A stretch of 8,134 nt of DNA from Cyanobacteria bacterium T3Sed10_344R1 (lineage in GTDB: Bacteria; Cyanobacteriota; Cyanobacteriia; Phormidesmidales; Phormidesmidaceae), in NCBI GenBank assembly GCA_003566335.1, contig PXDR01000034.1, forward strand, positions 1-8,134, given 5' to 3'. A program made the position numbers and the translations under genes. This document shows positions 5,813 through 8,134 of this stretch, in pieces (the first letter of the stretch is position 1; every line of letters begins with the position of its first letter). The notes beneath the pieces are model-generated. The model saw only the letters and a list, made by a program, of their open reading frames with translations. It had not been told where the DNA came from and ran no database searches.

Positions 5813-5846
5813 TGGAGATAGGGCTGCGATCGCAGCCCTATCTCCA
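5813..5846. terminator. 34-bp perfect palindrome centred on a HIP1 site, downstream of nfu
   Basis: The 17-bp arms, TGGAGATAGGGCTGCGA and TCGCAGCCCTATCTCCA, meet with no spacer. The centre is the HIP1 octamer GCGATCGC at 5826-5833. Starting 12 bp after the nfu stop codon, it would make a very strong mRNA hairpin, consistent with 3'-end formation or mRNA protection. The missing T-tract (AACCGTCTCTC follows) argues against a textbook intrinsic terminator, so the terminator role is inferred, while the palindrome is read directly. Confidence 0.6.
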
Positions 5847-5869
5847 ACCGTCTCTCTAGCGGTCTTTGG

Positions 5870-5897
5870 CCCCCTGCCCCGTTCTCGGCGTAGGGGG
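5870..5897. repeat. Hairpin CCCCCT / AGGGGG
   Basis: A 6-bp GC-rich stem closes a 16-base loop between the nfu palindrome and the element upstream of serS. TCTGATATTG follows, which is not a clear T-tract. It may add to 3'-end formation for nfu or may be chance. Confidence 0.35.
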
Positions 5898-5916
5898 TCT
5901 GATATTGTGATTCATA

Positions 5917-5975
5917 CCAAGTCCAGCTCGGAATCTGTAGTCTTCTCATCAGCAAAACTTCAGTTCTGGACTTGG
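5917..5975 (+). mobile_element. 59-bp MITE/REP-like element, copy 1 (upstream of serS)
   Basis: The element is bounded by 10-bp perfect terminal inverted repeats, CCAAGTCCAG and CTGGACTTGG. An inner GAA(T)CTG/CAGTTC pairing could extend the stem. A second copy lies in opposite orientation at 7309-7367. Aligned without gaps over 62 bp (with ATA outside the element), the two share 52 positions. No coding potential and no clear target-site duplication are visible. The right end is 48 bp before the serS start, so it may lie in the serS 5' leader. Confidence 0.7.
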
Positions 5976-6023
5976 ATTTGGTTGAGTGCAAGGGTTGAAT
6001 GCAGGTATTGAGCGGATAAGGCT

Positions 6024-7301
6024 GTGCTGGATCTAAAGCAAATTCGAGAAAATCCGCAGCAGGTGCAGGCCAAACTGCAGTTGCGGGGCGACTATGACCT
6101 AGAACCCCTATTGGCCCTCGATCGGCAGCAGCGGGAACTGGAAACGATGCGATCGCAGCTTCAGGCCCGCAGCAACGACATCGGCAAACAGGTCGGCCAG
6201 CAAATCAAGCAGGGGGCTGACCCCAAAGGCTCAGACATTGCTGCCCTCAAAGCCGCCGGGAACGAAGTCAAAGCCGAACTCAGCGACCTAGAGCCCAAAG
6301 AACGGGAACTCAAGGCCCAGATTGAAAGCATTCTGCTCACTCTGCCCAACCTGCCCAGCGACCACACCCCCCAAGGAGCCACCGAAGACGAAAACGTCGA
6401 AGTCCGCCGTTGGGGCGACGAGCACATCCCCCAGCGCAGCGACATCCTGCCCCACTGGGAAATCGGCGAAAAGCTGGGCATCCTCAACTTTGAGCGCTCC
6501 ACCCGCATTGCCCAGAGCCGCTTCGTCACCCTAATTGGGGCCGGAGCTGCCCTAGAGCGGGCCTTGATTCAGTTCATGCTGGCCCGCCACACCGCCGCAG
6601 GCTACACCGAAGTGATGCCGCCGTTCTTGGTGAATACGGCCTCCCTGCAAGCCTCAGGCCAACTGCCCAAATTTGCCGAAGAAAGCTTCCAGTGCAAAAA
6701 CGATGACCTGTGGCTCACCCCCACCGCCGAAGTCCCCGTCACCAGCCTGCACCGGGACGAAATCCTGGCTGACAGCGACCTGCCTCTGCACTACTGCGCC
6801 TTCACCCCCTGCTTCCGTCGAGAAGCGGGGAGCTATGGCCGCGACACCCGAGGGCTGATTCGCCTGCACCAGTTCAACAAGGTGGAGATGTACAAATTCG
6901 TCCATCCCGACCAGTCGGCGACTGCCCTAGAGGCGCTGCTAGCCGATGCCGAAGGGGTGCTGCAAGCCCTGAACCTGCCCTACCGCGTCCTAGAACTCTG
7001 CACCGGGGATCTGGGCTTTTCTGCCGTGCGCACCTACGACCTAGAAGTCTGGCTGCCCTCAGCAGACAAGTACCGGGAAATCTCTAGCTGCTCCAACTGC
7101 GGCGACTTTCAGGGGCGACGGGCCAACATTCGCTTTAAGACCAGCGGCCAGAAAGGCACCCAGTTTGTCCACACCCTCAACGGTTCCGGTCTAGCCATTG
7201 GTCGAACGATGGCCGCCATCCTAGAGAACTACCAACAGCCCAACGGCACCGTTCAGGTGCCTGAAGTTTTACAGCCTTACCTGGGGCGAGCGGTGCTCTA
7301 A
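6024..7301 (+). CDS. serS: Seryl-tRNA synthetase (SerRS)
   Basis: SerRS is the class II aminoacyl-tRNA synthetase that charges tRNA-Ser (and tRNA-Sec where present) with serine in the cytosol. The 425-residue length is standard. Residues 1-105 form the N-terminal antiparallel coiled-coil arm that reads the long variable arm of tRNA-Ser; they are rich in Q, E, K and R. The catalytic core shows motif 1 around GAGAALERALIQF through VMPP (172-200), the serine-binding TAE (235-236 within LTPTAEVPVT), motif 2 FRREAGSYGRDTRGL (264-278) and motif 3 GSGLAIGRT (387-395) with the ATP-binding Arg394. The start is GTG at 6024, giving the family's usual MLDLKQIRENP, with GGATAAG just upstream. The gene is bracketed by two inverted copies of a 59-bp repeat, and rseP follows after 133 bp. 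Nothing in the protein looks broken. Confidence 0.98.
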   Translation: MLDLKQIRENPQQVQAKLQLRGDYDLEPLLALDRQQRELETMRSQLQARSNDIGKQVGQQIKQGADPKGSDIAALKAAGNEVKAELSDLEPKERELKAQIESILLTLPNLPSDHTPQGATEDENVEVRRWGDEHIPQRSDILPHWEIGEKLGILNFERSTRIAQSRFVTLIGAGAALERALIQFMLARHTAAGYTEVMPPFLVNTASLQASGQLPKFAEESFQCKNDDLWLTPTAEVPVTSLHRDEILADSDLPLHYCAFTPCFRREAGSYGRDTRGLIRLHQFNKVEMYKFVHPDQSATALEALLADAEGVLQALNLPYRVLELCTGDLGFSAVRTYDLEVWLPSADKYREISSCSNCGDFQGRRANIRFKTSGQKGTQFVHTLNGSGLAIGRTMAAILENYQQPNGTVQVPEVLQPYLGRAVL

Positions 7302-7308
7302 ATCCAAG

Positions 7309-7367
7309 CCAAGTCCAGAGCTAGAGTTTTGCTGACAGGAACACTCCAGATCCTGAGCTGGACTTGG
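7309..7367 (-). mobile_element. 59-bp MITE/REP-like element, copy 2 (downstream of serS, inverted)
   Basis: This copy starts 7 bp after the serS stop codon. Its reverse complement aligns gap-free with the element at 5917-5975, with the same terminal CCAAGTCCAG/CTGGACTTGG and a conserved CAGCAAAACT core. In the serS mRNA it could fold into a hairpin right after the stop codon and might serve as a 3'-end structure. No T-tract follows it. Confidence 0.7.
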
Positions 7368-7395
7368 TATCGCCGTGGAACTCTACAGAATTCCC

Positions 7396-7401
7396 TAGAA
7401 T
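7396..7401 (+). promoter_or_regulatory. Possible -10 element TAGAAT upstream of rseP
   Basis: TAGAAT lies 33 bp before the rseP start in the context TTCCCTAGAATAGG, almost the same as before nfu. No convincing -35 hexamer stands at the right distance. If real, rseP has its own promoter besides any read-through from serS. Confidence 0.3.
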
Positions 7402-7434
7402 AGGAAAAGCGTTTAGCAACTTTTAGCATTTTCT

Positions 7435-8134
7435 ATGTTCGTACTGGCTACGATCGCGGTTTTAGCGCTCTTGATTGTGGTGCATGAGTTGGGCCACTTT
7501 ATGGCCGCTCGGCTCCAAGGCATCCACGTCAACCGCTTTTCCATCGGCTTCGGCCCCATTCTGTGGAAGTACCAGGGGCCGGAGACTGAGTACGCGATCC
7601 GGGCCTTTCCCCTGGGGGGCTTCGTCGGCTTTCCCGATGATGATCCCGACAGCGAGATTCCTCCGACCGATCCTGACCTGCTGAAGAACCGCCCCATCTT
7701 TGATCGGGCGATCGTGATTAGCGCTGGGGTGATCGCCAACCTGGTGTTTGCCTACCTAGTATTTGTGGTTCAGTTCACTGGGGTGGGCGTCCCCGATGCT
7801 TTTAACCTTCAACCCGGTGTCCTAGTGCCCCAGGTGATGTCTGACACCAGCCCTGCGGCCCAGGCGGGCATCCGGGTGGGTGACGTGATCATTGCCGCCA
7901 ACGGTGAACCCCTGGACGCTGAAGAAAACACGATTCAAGAGTTCATTCAGTTCATCCAAGAGAGCCCAGAAGAACCGATTGCGCTCACCCTACGTCGCGG
8001 TCAGCGAGAGGTTGACGTGACCGTCACCCCAGAAATTGGCCCCGAGGGCAAGGCGATCATCGGCGTTAGCCTGATCCCCAACACCACCACCCAGTACCGG
8101 CGACCCAACGGGGTATTTGAGGTGTTTAGCTTAG
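7435..8134 (+). CDS. rseP: RseP-like site-2 protease (membrane zinc metalloprotease, M50), C-terminus beyond window
   Basis: This intramembrane protease would cut single-pass membrane proteins such as anti-sigma factors within the membrane. The 233 codons seen are the N-terminal part of a family usually about 360-450 residues long. It begins MFVLATIAVLALLIVVHELGHF: a first membrane helix carrying the zinc-binding HELGH (H17-E18-x-x-H21). Next comes the RFSIGFGP segment near 34-41, a second membrane helix around 93-113 (ISAGVIANLVFAYLVF), and a PDZ domain from about 127 to 205, including SPAAQAGIRVGDVI. The third and fourth conserved segments, with the LDG-type zinc ligand Asp, lie beyond the window. 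The ATG at 7435 lacks a nearby Shine-Dalgarno, but the N-terminus matches the cyanobacterial family closely. The gene is downstream of serS on the same strand. Confidence 0.95.
   Translation, partial: MFVLATIAVLALLIVVHELGHFMAARLQGIHVNRFSIGFGPILWKYQGPETEYAIRAFPLGGFVGFPDDDPDSEIPPTDPDLLKNRPIFDRAIVISAGVIANLVFAYLVFVVQFTGVGVPDAFNLQPGVLVPQVMSDTSPAAQAGIRVGDVIIAANGEPLDAEENTIQEFIQFIQESPEEPIALTLRRGQREVDVTVTPEIGPEGKAIIGVSLIPNTTTQYRRPNGVFEVFSL

Noticed and set aside
5999..6019. Six-codon ORF MQVLSG just before serS as a leader peptide
   Set aside because: It has no good Shine-Dalgarno and is short enough to be chance.
6161..6905. Minus-strand open frames of 122 and 83 codons inside serS
   Set aside because: Serine/leucine-rich shadow translations opposite GC-rich serS codons; the sense gene is unambiguous.

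Overview
The window looks like chromosomal DNA from a cyanobacterium. It carries the adjacent pair sqdB and sqdX for synthesis of the sulfolipid SQDG, an 80-residue stand-alone Nfu iron-sulfur scaffold of the cyanobacterial/plastid kind, a Uma2-family (DUF820) protein, and serS followed by a site-2-protease gene (rseP). The octamer GCGATCGC (HIP1) occurs at least eight times in 8.1 kb. The proteins resemble those of Leptolyngbya/Nodosilinea-like lineages, but that placement is an impression from sequence style, not a measured result.

Layout. At 1-427 on the minus strand is the N-terminal part of a small PD-(D/E)XK nuclease-like protein that runs off the window edge. At 546-1679 (-) is sqdX and at 1891-3042 (-) is sqdB; transcription runs sqdB to sqdX. 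The 211-bp gap between them holds several hairpins and repeats. A gene-poor stretch of about 1 kb (3043-4076) separates sqdB from a divergent gene for a single-pass membrane anti-sigma-factor-like protein (4077-4616, +). This stretch holds two small tandem-repeat arrays, several hairpins and a 13-codon ORF with a perfect Shine-Dalgarno sequence. Convergent to the anti-sigma gene is a Uma2-family gene (4638-5378, -). A plus-strand run follows: nfu (5559-5801), serS (6024-7301) and the 5' part of rseP (7435 to the window end).

Function. SqdB makes UDP-sulfoquinovose and SqdX transfers the sulfoquinovose to diacylglycerol, together giving the thylakoid sulfolipid. Nfu, SerRS and RseP are housekeeping functions. 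The anti-sigma-like protein has the topology of substrates cleaved by site-2 proteases, and such a protease is encoded 3 kb away. A link between them is only a hypothesis.

Non-coding highlights. serS is bracketed by two inverted copies of a 59-bp element with 10-bp terminal inverted repeats, about 84% identical to each other; I read them as a MITE- or REP-like dispersed element. A 34-bp perfect palindrome centred on a HIP1 site lies just downstream of nfu. I found no CRISPR array, tRNA, rRNA, transposase or clearly new multi-gene system. The most unusual material is in the intergenic regions.
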